In this document: piece by piece, positions 26,579-35,552 of the stretch
How the letters are laid out: each line of letters begins with the position of its first letter
Position numbering within the stretch: position 1 is the first letter of the stretch
Translations under genes and position numbers: made by a program
NCBI RefSeq assembly: GCF_025962655.1
Contig: NZ_JAGFPE010000005.1
Span: 1-64,000 of the forward strand
Source: Candidatus Symbiopectobacterium sp. NZEC151
Lineage (GTDB): Bacteria > Pseudomonadota > Gammaproteobacteria > Enterobacterales > Enterobacteriaceae
Direction: 5' to 3'
Length of the DNA stretch: 64,000 nt
The notes under the pieces: model-generated
What the model was told of the DNA's origin: nothing
Database searches by the model: none
The model's input: only the letters and a program-made list of their open reading frames with translations

Positions 26579-28246
26579 TTACTTCGCGATACGTTTGTAC
26601 TTGATGCGGTGAGGTTCCAGCGCATCGGCACCCAGCGTGCGTTTCTTGTACTCTTCGTATTCGGTGAAGTTACCTTCGAAGAACTCCACCTTGCCTTCAT
26701 CCTGATAATCCAGAATGTGAGTCGCAATACGGTCAAGGAACCAACGGTCGTGGGAAATAACCATGGCGCAGCCGGGGAACTCCAGCAGGGCGTTTTCCAG
26801 TGCGCGCAGGGTTTCAATATCCAGGTCGTTGGTCGGTTCATCGAGCAGCAGCACGTTGCCGCCGACTTGCAGCAGCTTCGCCAGATGCAGACGACCGCGT
26901 TCACCACCGGACAGTTCGCCGACGCGTTTGCCCTGATCTGTGCCTTTAAAGTTAAAGCGACCAACATAGGCGCGACTCGGCATCTCGGTGGTGCCAACAC
27001 GCATGATGTCCAGCCCGCCGGAGACTTCTTCCCACACGGTTTTGCTGTTGTTCATGCTGTCACGGAACTGATCGACCGACGCCAGTTTTACCGTTTCACC
27101 CAGTTCGATAGTGCCGCCATCGGGCTGCTCCTGGCCGGACATCATACGGAACAGCGTTGATTTACCGGCACCGTTCGGGCCGATAATCCCAACAATCGCC
27201 CCCTTGGGCACCGCAAACGACAGGCCGTCGATCAGTTGGCGCTCGCCGTAGGCTTTGCTCAGGTTGGTGACTTCCACCACTTTGTCGCCCAGGCGTGGAC
27301 CTGGTGGAATAAACAGTTCGTTGGTTTCGTTACGTTTCTGGTATTCGGTGCTGTTAAGCTCTTCAAAGCGAGCCAGGCGGGCTTTGCCCTTGGCCTGACG
27401 ACCCTTGGCACCCTGACGCACCCACTCCAGCTCTTTCTCAATGGATTTACGGCGGGCCGCTTCCTGAGAGGCTTCCTGCGCCAGACGTTGGTCTTTTTGC
27501 TCCAGCCAGGAAGAGTAGTTACCTTCCCACGGAATGCCTTCGCCGCGGTCCAGTTCCAGAATCCAGCCAGCGACGTTATCGAGGAAGTAACGGTCGTGGG
27601 TAATGGCGACCACGGTGCCTTCGAAGTCGTGCAGGAAGCGTTCCAGCCAGGCCACGGATTCCGCATCCAGGTGGTTGGTCGGTTCGTCGAGCAGCAGCAT
27701 GTCTGGTTTTTCCAACAGCAGACGACACAGCGCCACGCGACGGCGTTCGCCCCCGGACAGCTTGGCGATTTTCGCATCCCATTCCGGCAGGCGCAGCGCA
27801 TCGGCAGCACGTTCCAACTGGTTATCCAGATTATGGCCGTCGTGCGCCTGAATGATCTCTTCCAGTTTGCCTTGCTCAGCCGCCAGTTTGTCGAAATCGG
27901 CATCCGGATCGGCGTACAGTGCATACACTTCATCCAGACGTTTCAGCGCGCCGACCACTTCCGATACCGCTTCTTCGACGGATTCACGTACCGTGTGTTC
28001 CGGGTTGAGCTGCGGCTCCTGCGGCAAATAGCCGATTTTGATGCCAGGTTGCGGGCGCGCTTCCCCTTCGATGTCTGTATCGATCCCTGCCATGATGCGC
28101 AGCAGGGTGGATTTCCCTGCGCCGTTCAGACCCAGCACGCCAATTTTTGCGCCCGGGAAGAAGCTAAGGGAGATATTTTTTAAGATATGGCGCTTCGGCG
28201 GAACCACTTTGCCGACGCGGTGCATGGTATAGACGTATTGAGCCAC
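26579..28246 (-). CDS. ettA: Energy-dependent translational throttle protein EttA (ABC-F ATPase)
   Basis: 555 residues, identical in length to E. coli EttA (YjjK). A soluble ABC-F protein with two nucleotide-binding domains and no membrane part: Walker A GLNGAGKST and GPNGAGKST, signatures KLSGGERRRVALCR and ELSGGERGRLHLAK, Walker B LLLDEPTNHLDAES and LLLDEPTNDLDIET. The inter-domain linker is lysine/arginine rich (KGRQAKGKARLARFEEL). It binds the ribosomal E site and, when the ADP/ATP ratio is high, holds back the first elongation step. Divergent from slt, as in E. coli. Confidence 0.97.
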   Translation of the reverse strand: MAQYVYTMHRVGKVVPPKRHILKNISLSFFPGAKIGVLGLNGAGKSTLLRIMAGIDTDIEGEARPQPGIKIGYLPQEPQLNPEHTVRESVEEAVSEVVGALKRLDEVYALYADPDADFDKLAAEQGKLEEIIQAHDGHNLDNQLERAADALRLPEWDAKIAKLSGGERRRVALCRLLLEKPDMLLLDEPTNHLDAESVAWLERFLHDFEGTVVAITHDRYFLDNVAGWILELDRGEGIPWEGNYSSWLEQKDQRLAQEASQEAARRKSIEKELEWVRQGAKGRQAKGKARLARFEELNSTEYQKRNETNELFIPPGPRLGDKVVEVTNLSKAYGERQLIDGLSFAVPKGAIVGIIGPNGAGKSTLFRMMSGQEQPDGGTIELGETVKLASVDQFRDSMNNSKTVWEEVSGGLDIMRVGTTEMPSRAYVGRFNFKGTDQGKRVGELSGGERGRLHLAKLLQVGGNVLLLDEPTNDLDIETLRALENALLEFPGCAMVISHDRWFLDRIATHILDYQDEGKVEFFEGNFTEYEEYKKRTLGADALEPHRIKYKRIAK

Positions 28247-28691
28247 GTTGCGACTTCGCCTCTCTATAGGTTAAAGGATGCAGTGCGAAGCCCGCGCTGC
28301 ATCGAGGTTAACGATGAAGGTGGGGCGTCGCCCTCTTCGATTTATCGTTATACTGATGCGGAGTGTAGCTGGTTTCGCCGTGCGATCCCAGCCATCAGCC
28401 CTTACAGTCTGTCACTCTGTGAAATGGCTCCAAGGGCTGTGTTATCACGCCCTGCACCCAACCCGGAATTTCTAAACGGTTATCCTTACGTTGCTTGACA
28501 TTTTATTCCCTTTTGCGACATATCGCCGCCGCGCATCCTGTGCCACACTGGAGGGCAGCAAATGTCGTCTGGATGATGCAAATTTTGCTGATGCAAACCT
28601 CGTGTTTGCACTGATTGCGGCATTCTGCGGCGAAATTTATCAGTGATGTGCACATTGCATGTCGATAACCGTTTGGGATGAGGTGGTTTGG
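28247..28691. other. Intergenic region ettA-slt
   Basis: 445 bases without a gene I can support. TTGACA at 28495-28500 with a weak -10 (ACATAT or CATATC, 17-18 bases on) may start slt transcription. Closer to slt, GCAAATTTTGC and repeated TGCAAAC/GTTTGCA give short dyads. An open frame of about 100 codons at 28187-28498 overlaps ettA and shows no family features. Confidence 0.5.
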
Positions 28692-30617
28692 ATGAAGGGT
28701 AACATGGGGCGCTGGGCGCGCATTGCCATCCTGTGTCTGGCGGGGGTGACCAGCGCCGCCATGGCGGATACACTGGACGCCCAACGCCAGCGCTATCAGC
28801 AGGTTAAACAGGCGTGGGACAGTAATCAGATGGATACCGTGCAGGCGTTAATGCCAACCCTGCGCGATTACCCGCTTTATCCTTACCTGGAATACCGCGC
28901 GTTAACGCAATCGCTGGGGCAGGTGAGCAGCAGCGACGTCAGTGCATTTTCGGCGCGTTATCCAACGCTACCGCCAGCACGTAACCTGAAATCTCTGTTT
29001 GTGAATGAGCTGGCGCGCCGCGAGGACTGGGCGGGCCTGCTGGCATTTGCGCCAACCTCGCCCAAACCGGTTGCAGCGCACTGTAATCACCTGTATGCGC
29101 GCTGGGCGACGGGACAGCGTCAGGGCGTATGGGATGAAGCAAAGGCTATCTGGCTGACCGGACGTTCGCTGCCCACCACCTGCGATAAGCTGTTTGCCGT
29201 GTGGGAAGATGCCGGTGAGAAAACGCCGATCGCCGTACTGGAGCGCATTCGGCTGGCGATGAATGAAGGCAGCACCGGGTTGGTGAACTATCTGGTGAAA
29301 CAGCTTCCGCCTGATTACCGCACCATCAGCGATGCGCTGATGAAATTGCAAAACGACCCCAAAACCGTAGAGCGCTTTGCTCGCAGCGTGGGGCCAACGG
29401 ATTTTACGCGCAATGCCACGCTGGTCGCCTTCCGCCAACTGGCGCGACAGGATGAAGAGAGCGCCCGTGCGCTTATCAGCACATTGGTTCGGCTGCAAAA
29501 AATGAGCGAGGCCGATCGCCGCGAGATGGAAGAAGCGGTGGCCTGGCGTTGGATGGGAACCGGTGCGACGCCCGAACAGGCCGCCTGGCGTGATGCCGTG
29601 GCGCAGCGCAGCCAATCAACCAGCCTGATTGAACGCAGGGTGCGCATGACGCTCGGGGAAGGGGATAAAGCGGGGCTGCGCTTCTGGCTCGCGAAACTTC
29701 CGGCTGAGGCGCTACAGAAAGAAGAATGGCGCTATTGGCAGGCGATGTTGCTGTTAGATAACGGCCAGCGTCAGGATGGTGAAGCGATACTGCGACAGCT
29801 GATGCAGGCGCGGGGGTTCTACCCGATGGTCGCCGCGCAGAAGTTGGGTATCCCCTATTCCTTGACCATTGCGTCGTCCACTCCGGATAAAACCCTGGCA
29901 CAACGGCCGGAAATTGCGCGTGTGCGCGAACTGATGTACTGGAACATGGACAATCTGGCGCGCAGCGAATGGGGAGAACTGGTGGCGAACAGCGATAAGC
30001 CGCGTCAGGGGGCGTTAGCGCGTTACGCGTTGGATCAAGGGTGGGCCGATCTCAGCGTGCAGGCGACCATTGTGGCCAAGCTGTGGGACAATCTGGAAGA
30101 ACGTTTCCCGCTGGCATGGCGTGATACCTTCCAGCGAATGACGCAAGGGCGCGCCATTCAACAGAGCTATGCGATGGCGATTGCCCGTCAGGAAAGCGCC
30201 TGGAACCCTCAGGCGCGCTCGCCGGTGGGGGCGTCCGGCCTGATGCAACTGATGCCTGCCACCGCGCAGCATACCGCGAAGAAGGGCAACCTGAACGGCT
30301 ATGTTAACAGCAGCCAGCTGTTTGATCCCGAAACCAATATTCTGTTGGGCACCACCTATCTGGATGATGTTTATCAGACGTTCAATAACAACCGCATTCT
30401 TGCCAGCGCGGCCTATAATGCCGGGCCTTCGCGCGTGAACACCTGGCTGAAAAACAGCGCAGGGCGTATCGATCCGGTTGCCTTTATTGAAAGTATTCCG
30501 TTTACCGAAACGCGTGGCTATGTGAAAAACGTGCTGGCCTACGATGCCTTCTATCGCTATTTTCTGCATCAGAATGACAGCGTATTGACGTCAGCAGAAT
30601 GGGGGCAGCGTTATTAG
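28692..30617 (+). CDS. slt: Soluble lytic murein transglycosylase
   Basis: 641 residues from ATG 28692, which has AGGTGG five bases upstream (E. coli Slt70 has 645). The signal peptide is cleaved near AAMA-DTLDAQ. The mature periplasmic enzyme has a long alpha-superhelical U-domain and a C-terminal lysozyme-like domain: AMAIARQESAWNP with the catalytic Glu, then SPVGASGLMQLMPATA and AAYNAGPSRV. It cleaves the MurNAc-GlcNAc bond of peptidoglycan with formation of 1,6-anhydroMurNAc. trpR follows 98 bases later, the E. coli order. Confidence 0.96.
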   Translation: MKGNMGRWARIAILCLAGVTSAAMADTLDAQRQRYQQVKQAWDSNQMDTVQALMPTLRDYPLYPYLEYRALTQSLGQVSSSDVSAFSARYPTLPPARNLKSLFVNELARREDWAGLLAFAPTSPKPVAAHCNHLYARWATGQRQGVWDEAKAIWLTGRSLPTTCDKLFAVWEDAGEKTPIAVLERIRLAMNEGSTGLVNYLVKQLPPDYRTISDALMKLQNDPKTVERFARSVGPTDFTRNATLVAFRQLARQDEESARALISTLVRLQKMSEADRREMEEAVAWRWMGTGATPEQAAWRDAVAQRSQSTSLIERRVRMTLGEGDKAGLRFWLAKLPAEALQKEEWRYWQAMLLLDNGQRQDGEAILRQLMQARGFYPMVAAQKLGIPYSLTIASSTPDKTLAQRPEIARVRELMYWNMDNLARSEWGELVANSDKPRQGALARYALDQGWADLSVQATIVAKLWDNLEERFPLAWRDTFQRMTQGRAIQQSYAMAIARQESAWNPQARSPVGASGLMQLMPATAQHTAKKGNLNGYVNSSQLFDPETNILLGTTYLDDVYQTFNNNRILASAAYNAGPSRVNTWLKNSAGRIDPVAFIESIPFTETRGYVKNVLAYDAFYRYFLHQNDSVLTSAEWGQRY

Positions 30618-30673
30618 GTCTTGCGTCGCCGATGGGATTTTTCACGCACGATATCGGTGATTTCCCAGTGATT

Positions 30674-30703
30674 ATGCTATGCTGCTGTACTCGCTAACGA
30701 GTA
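30674..30703 (+). promoter_or_regulatory. trpR promoter -10 and TrpR operator
   Basis: TACTCGCTAACGAGTA (30688-30703) is a perfect dyad with a CTAA centre matching the Trp repressor operator in front of trpR (E. coli has TACTCTTTAGCGAGTA). A -10-like TATGCT (30674-30679) lies just upstream. Repression of trpR by its own product with tryptophan follows from the known E. coli system. Confidence 0.82.
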
Positions 30704-30715
30704 TGGCAGCCCGCT

Positions 30716-31045
30716 ATGACCCCTTTATCACATACCGATCCTGCGCTTTCCGAACACGGCAATGAAGATTGGCTCAAGTTTGTCGAGCTATTGAAGCTTT
30801 CTGTGACGGAAGATCTGCATCACCCTCTGTTGCAACTGTTGTTGACGCCGGACGAACGCACGGCGCTTGCGACGCGTGTGCGCATTATTCAGGAGTTGAT
30901 GCGAGGAGAGATGAGCCAGCGTGAATTGAAAAACGAACTGGGAGCCGGTATTGCTACCATTACGCGCGGTTCCAACAGCTTAAAAGCGGCACCGCCAGCG
31001 CTGAAACAGTGGCTGGAAACACAACTGCTGCCTGAGGGCAAATAG
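30716..31045 (+). CDS. trpR: Trp operon repressor
   Basis: 109 residues, all-helical. The dimeric repressor binds L-tryptophan and then represses trp, aroH, mtr and its own gene. The DNA-reading helix-turn-helix is visible as [24 protein letters not shown], and the N-terminal dimer helices as [30 protein letters not shown]. It is convergent with yjjX, and the autoregulatory operator lies 13 bases before the start codon. Confidence 0.96.
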   Translation: MTPLSHTDPALSEHGNEDWLKFVELLKLSVTEDLHHPLLQLLLTPDERTALATRVRIIQELMRGEMSQRELKNELGAGIATITRGSNSLKAAPPALKQWLETQLLPEGK

Positions 31046-31066
31046 GGCAGTGGGACGTCGCAGAGG

Positions 31067-31089
31067 TTAAGGGGCATCGCGCCCCTTAA
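31067..31089. terminator. Hairpin between convergent trpR and yjjX
   Basis: The 9-bp perfect stem TTAAGGGGC / GCCCCTTAA with loop ATCGC fills most of the 49-base gap. T runs are absent on both sides, so strength as a terminator is uncertain. Confidence 0.55.
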
Positions 31090-31094
31090 ACGGG

Positions 31095-31619
31095 TTAGCT
31101 TGGCTGGCTGTAAATCGGGTTGTGGAAAGGTACTAACGCTAACAACAGTGCCTGATAGTAGACGCTGGTGCGTGTCAGTTTACCGTCGGTGAACACCCCA
31201 ATCGCACCGCCCTGATGTTTAATGTCCTGAATGCCGGTCAAACGTGCCATTTCGTCTCCCAGCTCTCTTCCTTCCTTGATTCCTTGTAATATACTTTCCG
31301 GCAGCACCAGGCTGGCGGAGCGTGATTCACCACGCAGATGTGGGTTTTCAATCACCATCCAGGCGAACGTCATGCTCTCTTCAATGCCAGCTTCAACGCC
31401 GACCCAGAAATTGGCCTCGGGCCGAACCTGACGGGCGCGCATAACGCGGTTGCGGGCTCCGGTACGTGTTTCGGTGGAACCCAAGGGCTGATGAGAAACG
31501 CCGCTGTCGACATCAACACCTTCGATGCGACAGTTTTCTTCGCCAAAGACATCCGTGAATGCGAGTGTAATAGCCTTAATTTTTGCCGGGTTGGTAGTGG
31601 CAGCGACAACATGGTACAT
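31095..31619 (-). CDS. yjjX: Inosine/xanthosine triphosphatase
   Basis: 174 residues. YjjX hydrolyses non-canonical ITP and XTP to the diphosphates, keeping damaged purines out of nucleic acid. It shares the MAF/Ham1-like fold: [17 protein letters not shown] at the N-terminus, [16 protein letters not shown], and [10 protein letters not shown]. Neighbours trpR and gpmB are as in E. coli. Its start lies 51 bases from the divergent gpmB start. Confidence 0.93.
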   Translation of the reverse strand: MYHVVAATTNPAKIKAITLAFTDVFGEENCRIEGVDVDSGVSHQPLGSTETRTGARNRVMRARQVRPEANFWVGVEAGIEESMTFAWMVIENPHLRGESRSASLVLPESILQGIKEGRELGDEMARLTGIQDIKHQGGAIGVFTDGKLTRTSVYYQALLLALVPFHNPIYSQPS

Positions 31620-31670
31620 AACGGTTCATACTCTTTTAGTTAATTTGACGCAGTATAATGGAAAAAAGCG

Positions 31671-32321
31671 ATGTTACAGGTATATCTTGTTCGCCACGGT
31701 GAAACGGAATGGAACGTGGCTCGGCGTATTCAGGGACAATCTGACAGCCCGTTGACCGCGCAAGGCGAACAGCAGGCCTATCAGGTTGCGAACCGTGTTA
31801 AAACGCTAGGCATTACGCATATCTTTACCAGCGATTTAGGGAGGACGCGCCGCACTACGGAGATTATTGCGCAGTCTTGCCATCACTGTGAAGTGGTTGA
31901 AGACCCTAATTTGCGTGAGCTGAATATGGGCGTGCTGGAAATGCGCGACATAGACACGCTCAGCCCGCAAGAGGAAACCTGGCGCAAGCAACTGGTGGAC
32001 GGTACGCCGGATGGCCGCATTCCCGAAGGGGAATCCATGGCGGAGATGGCAACGCGTATGCATCAGGTGCTCGATCGCTGTCTGGCGCTGCCGCCCGGCA
32101 GCCGTCCGCTGCTGGTCAGTCATGGTATGGCCCTCGGCTGCTTGTTAAGCACCATCCTTGGGCTGCCTGCCAGTGCAGAACGCCGTTTGCGGTTGCGTAA
32201 CTGCTCGGTCTCCCGCATCGATTATCAGCAGAGCCCGTGGTTGGCGTCCGGCTGGGTCGTGGAAACCGCCGGGGATGTTTCTCATCTTGATACCCCGGCA
32301 TTGGATGAACTCCAGCGTTAA
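31671..32321 (+). CDS. gpmB: Histidine phosphatase-superfamily protein GpmB (YtjC)
   Basis: 216 residues. The phosphohistidine motif VRHGETEWN at residues 6-14 and a second catalytic-site motif LLVSHGMALGCLL define the branch-1 histidine phosphatase superfamily. Named a phosphoglycerate mutase by homology, but the E. coli protein appears to act mainly as a phosphatase. It converges with rob, 12 bases apart. Confidence 0.92.
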   Translation: MLQVYLVRHGETEWNVARRIQGQSDSPLTAQGEQQAYQVANRVKTLGITHIFTSDLGRTRRTTEIIAQSCHHCEVVEDPNLRELNMGVLEMRDIDTLSPQEETWRKQLVDGTPDGRIPEGESMAEMATRMHQVLDRCLALPPGSRPLLVSHGMALGCLLSTILGLPASAERRLRLRNCSVSRIDYQQSPWLASGWVVETAGDVSHLDTPALDELQR

Positions 32322-32333
32322 CGGTGTGCGCGC

Positions 32334-33200
32334 TTAGCGACGGATAGGGATCAGGTATTCGCAGCGGATCACTTTCGGTGGTCCGTCTTCTTTCGTCCCG
32401 TTCGGGGTGAAACGTTCTGCGTCACAGCCGTCGCGACGCGTTAGCTCGAAGGTGGGCAGGCAGGTATCGTACAGGCTGATAATGAAATCCTGTAGCGCAT
32501 CAGTGGGGCCTTCATAGACGAACAACGCGTACTCGCCGCCGGGAAGCGTAATCGGCTCGCCGGGGTGAACCCCTTCCGGAACGTGCTCTGGCTCCACGGC
32601 AGTGGTATAGAGCACATCATGTTCGTCTTCTTTATCCTTGCTCGGGCGGGCGTGATGCAGACCATACAGCAAAGGGGGAATGCATTTGGCTTCGCCCAGG
32701 TACTGCCGCCAGAAATGCACGCGCATTTCCGTGCGGAAATTACAGATTTGTTCCAAAGAGCAGTTGCAGTTTTGCGTGACGCCCACCAACTGCGTATCCG
32801 GCAGCGTGACAAACTCAGGTTGCGGCAGTGTGAATTCACCTAAACGCAACGGAGGGCGAATACCGTAGGTATTCCACTCTTCAGCACGACGGTAAGAGGC
32901 TGGCGTCTGAGCAAACTGTTTTTTGAACGCGCGCGTGAACGTTTGCTGCGAATCGAAGCGGTATTGCAGCGCGATATCGAGGATCGGCCTGCCGGTCATA
33001 CACAGTGCCATCGCGGCTTTGGTCAACCGGCGTGCGCGAATATACGCGCCAATGGCGTGCCCAGTGACATCTTTGAACATACGTTGCAGGTGCCATTTGG
33101 AGTAGCCGGCTTTTGCTGCCACGTTATCCAGCGACAGTGGCTGGTCAAGATGGTTTTCCAGCCAATTGAGCAGGTCACGTATGATACTGGCTTGATCCAT
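32334..33200 (-). CDS. rob: Right origin-binding protein, AraC/XylS-family activator
   Basis: 288 residues from ATG 33200 (MDQASIIRDLL), matching the 289-residue E. coli Rob. A further 13 in-frame codons lie upstream but are not part of the family. Two N-terminal helix-turn-helices (NVAAKAGYSKWHLQRMFKD; ILDIALQYRFDSQQTFTRAFKK) bind mar/sox/rob boxes, and the C-terminal GyrI-like domain binds small inducers such as bile salts. It activates efflux and stress genes. Divergent from creA, as in E. coli. Confidence 0.96.
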   Translation of the reverse strand: MDQASIIRDLLNWLENHLDQPLSLDNVAAKAGYSKWHLQRMFKDVTGHAIGAYIRARRLTKAAMALCMTGRPILDIALQYRFDSQQTFTRAFKKQFAQTPASYRRAEEWNTYGIRPPLRLGEFTLPQPEFVTLPDTQLVGVTQNCNCSLEQICNFRTEMRVHFWRQYLGEAKCIPPLLYGLHHARPSKDKEDEHDVLYTTAVEPEHVPEGVHPGEPITLPGGEYALFVYEGPTDALQDFIISLYDTCLPTFELTRRDGCDAERFTPNGTKEDGPPKVIRCEYLIPIRR

Positions 33201-33408
33201 AGAACATCCTCGATAGAACACACAAAGCACGAAGCGCATAGAGATCAGGCATCATAGCAACTTTTTGCTGTTGTCACCGCTTAAGATTTTTGAATAATTT
33301 ATACAAACAATCAGGTGAAATTTTCATACTTTAGCCCTATATCTAGTAGCGGCATCGTCAGCGGGGGAAAAACCCCTGTAACTTGTTTCCAGACAGAGAG
33401 AAATATCG

Positions 33409-33891
33409 ATGAAAAACGCATTAATCATGGGAGCCTGTATGGCGCTGCTGAGCGTGGGCAGCGTCGCCAGGGCGGAACAGATTGGTTCTGTAGATACGGT
33501 TTTCAAACTGCTGGGGCCAGACCATAAAATTGTGGTGGAAGCCTTTGACGATCCAGACGTTGCGAACGTTACCTGCTATTTAAGCCGTGCTAAAACCGGC
33601 GGCATCAAAGGGGGGTTAGGCCTGGCAGAGGATACCTCCGATGCGGCCATTTCCTGCCAGCAGGTTGGGCCGATTACGCTGTCGGATAAGATAAAGAAAA
33701 GTGATGATAGTGGCACGGTGGTGTTCCAAAAGCGCACGTCACTGGTGTTCAAAAAACTTCAGGTGGTCCGTTTCTATGATGAGAAACGCAACGCGCTGGT
33801 CTACCTGACTTACTCCGATCGTTTGGTCGATGGCTCACCCAAAAACGCCTTGAGCGCGGTGCCGATCATCCCCTGGGGCAAGAGCGAGTAG
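33409..33891 (+). CDS. creA: CreA family periplasmic protein
   Basis: 160 residues with a signal peptide ([22 protein letters not shown]). The mature part begins [27 protein letters not shown] and keeps cysteines in VTCYLSR and ISCQQVG that may form a disulphide. Family DUF/CreA, function not defined. In E. coli creA starts the creABCD operon; here creBCD is absent downstream and a Qnr-like gene follows. Confidence 0.93.
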   Translation: MKNALIMGACMALLSVGSVARAEQIGSVDTVFKLLGPDHKIVVEAFDDPDVANVTCYLSRAKTGGIKGGLGLAEDTSDAAISCQQVGPITLSDKIKKSDDSGTVVFQKRTSLVFKKLQVVRFYDEKRNALVYLTYSDRLVDGSPKNALSAVPIIPWGKSE

Positions 33892-33947
33892 TGTGTTAGG
33901 GAATACGTGCCGAGACAGAAAAAGCCATTTTCCCCTCGTCATCCTGA

Positions 33948-33957
33948 GGGGGGGGGG
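33948..33957 (+). repeat. Homopolymeric run of ten G upstream of the Qnr-like gene
   Basis: G10 follows CATCCTGA, and CCCCTC at 33932-33937 can pair with it. It lies 81 bases before the Qnr-like start. Such tracts are prone to slipped-strand length change and to sequencing error. Confidence 0.8.
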
Positions 33958-34038
33958 CGTAAATGGACATTGTCAGACTATGCGGCGACTGATATGCCTC
34001 GTTAACGCACATAAGGCATAACCATCAGGGGTTAAACG

Positions 34039-34686
34039 ATGAATTCAACGATCTGCACAGAACAACAATTCGTGGGTAGTGCACTGACAGGGAATACCAT
34101 TAGCGAATGTCGGTTCATCAATTGCGATTTCTCACGTGCAGACCTGACAGAAACCGTGTTCAATAATTGCCATTTCTATGATGATGAAAGCCAGACGGGA
34201 TGTGATTTTTCGCATTCGGTACTCAAGGAGGCGAGATTTATTGGGTGCGATTTGAGCCTGTGCAATTTCCGGTACGCAGACGCGTTTGGCATTGAGATCA
34301 GAGAGTGCCGCGCGCAGGGGGCCGATTTCCGTAGCGCCAGTTTCATGAACAAAATTACAGAGCGAGTTTGGTTTTGCAGTGCTTTCATTATTAAATCAAA
34401 TCTGAGCTATACCAACTTCTCAAAAACCGTATTAGAGAAATGTGAACTATGGGAAAACCGCTGGACGGCGGCAAATGTACTTGGTGCTTCCTTTGTTGGA
34501 TCAGATCTCTCTGGCGGTGAATTTAACGAGTTTGACTGGCGTTCAGCTAATTTTACATTTTGTGACCTCACGGGCGCTGCATTGGGGAACCTCACTATCA
34601 GGGATACCGAGCTCGACGGTGTGAAGCTTGATATGAATCAGGCGGGTCAACTTCTGATGGATTTAGGGATTATTTTACAAGGTTAG
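34039..34686 (+). CDS. Qnr-like pentapeptide repeat protein
   Basis: 215 residues, the length of QnrB (about 214). Tandem pentapeptides of the A(D/N)LXX type fill it (FINCDFSRADLTETVFNNCHFYDDES in sense, residues about 26-51). The segments CRAQGADFRSASFMN, NLSYTNFSKTVLEKCELWENRW, GSDLSGGEFNEFDWR and the C-terminal GVKLDMNQAGQLL line up with plasmid Qnr proteins including the two loops and the dimerisation helix. Qnr proteins form right-handed beta helices that mimic DNA and protect gyrase and topoisomerase IV from quinolones. No CTG-N10-CAG LexA box, as found before qnrB, is visible upstream. Resistance activity is untested. It sits between creA and arcA. Confidence 0.85.
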   Translation: MNSTICTEQQFVGSALTGNTISECRFINCDFSRADLTETVFNNCHFYDDESQTGCDFSHSVLKEARFIGCDLSLCNFRYADAFGIEIRECRAQGADFRSASFMNKITERVWFCSAFIIKSNLSYTNFSKTVLEKCELWENRWTAANVLGASFVGSDLSGGEFNEFDWRSANFTFCDLTGAALGNLTIRDTELDGVKLDMNQAGQLLMDLGIILQG

Positions 34687-34779
34687 AATGGGGTTGATGC
34701 TTTGTCGCTGAACGCAACGCGCTGGGCACGGATGAAAACAGGCATTAAAGCGATTGGCGAGAGCGGAGCCTGAGTTAAA

Positions 34780-34811
34780 AATAAAAGGCCGAAACCAGAG
34801 GGTTTCGGCCT
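34780..34811 (-). terminator. Terminator of arcA
   Basis: The 11-bp perfect stem AGGCCGAAACC / GGTTTCGGCCT with loop AGAG is preceded on the + strand by AAAAATAAA, which gives a U-rich tail on the minus strand. It ends arcA transcription 25 bases after the stop. Confidence 0.88.
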
Positions 34812-34835
34812 GTCATGAGTCACTGAAAGCGCGTG

Positions 34836-35552
34836 TTAGTCTTCCAGATCGCCGCAGAAACGGTAACCTTCGCCGTGAATGGTGGCGATGATTTCTGGCG
34901 TATCGGCAGTGGATTCGAAATGCTTACGGATGCGGCGAATCGTCACGTCCACGGTGCGGTCGTGCGGTTTCAGCTCGCGGCCGGTCATTTTCTTCAATAG
35001 CTCGGCACGGGTCTGAATTTTGCCGGGGTTCTCGCAGAAGTGCAGCATGGCGCGGAACTCGCTGCGCGGCAGCTTGTACTGCTCGCCTGCCGGGCTAATC
35101 AGCGAACGGCTGTTGATGTCCAGCTCCCAACCATTGAAGCGGTAGCTTTCTACCAGACGACGCTCTTCGCTCACACCGCCCAAATTCATGGTACGGGACA
35201 GCAAATTGCGCGCACGGATAGTCAACTCACGTGGGTTAAACGGTTTGGTGATGTAATCATCCGCACCGATTTCCAGGCCGAGGATCTTATCCACTTCGTT
35301 ATCACGTCCGGTCAGGAACATCAGCGCGACGCTGGCCTGTTCACGCAGTTCGCGTGCCAACAGCAGGCCGTTTTTGCCGGGCAGATTGATGTCCATGATA
35401 ACCAGATTGATATCATGTTCGGACAGGATATGGTGCATCTCAGCGCCGTCAGTGGCTTCGTGAACGACATATCCTTCAGCCTCAAAGATGCTCTTGAGGG
35501 TGTTGCGAGTTACCAACTCGTCTTCGACAATAAGAATGTGCGGGGTCTGCAT
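34836..35552 (-). CDS. arcA: Aerobic respiration control response regulator
   Basis: 238 residues, as in E. coli. Receiver domain with phospho-acceptor D54 ([12 protein letters not shown]), acidic pocket EDE (10-12) and K-containing [14 protein letters not shown]; OmpR-type winged-helix C-terminus ([39 protein letters not shown]). Phosphorylated by the sensor ArcB under low oxygen, it represses aerobic metabolism. Its gene has a long upstream region with an FNR box. Confidence 0.98.
   Translation of the reverse strand: MQTPHILIVEDELVTRNTLKSIFEAEGYVVHEATDGAEMHHILSEHDINLVIMDINLPGKNGLLLARELREQASVALMFLTGRDNEVDKILGLEIGADDYITKPFNPRELTIRARNLLSRTMNLGGVSEERRLVESYRFNGWELDINSRSLISPAGEQYKLPRSEFRAMLHFCENPGKIQTRAELLKKMTGRELKPHDRTVDVTIRRIRKHFESTADTPEIIATIHGEGYRFCGDLED

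Noticed and set aside
28187-28498. 103-codon frame in the ettA-slt gap
   Set aside because: Begins inside antisense ettA, lacks a ribosome site and has no protein-like features.
33892-34038. LexA box before the Qnr-like gene
   Set aside because: No CTG followed by CAG at ten bases was found on reading all CTG occurrences.
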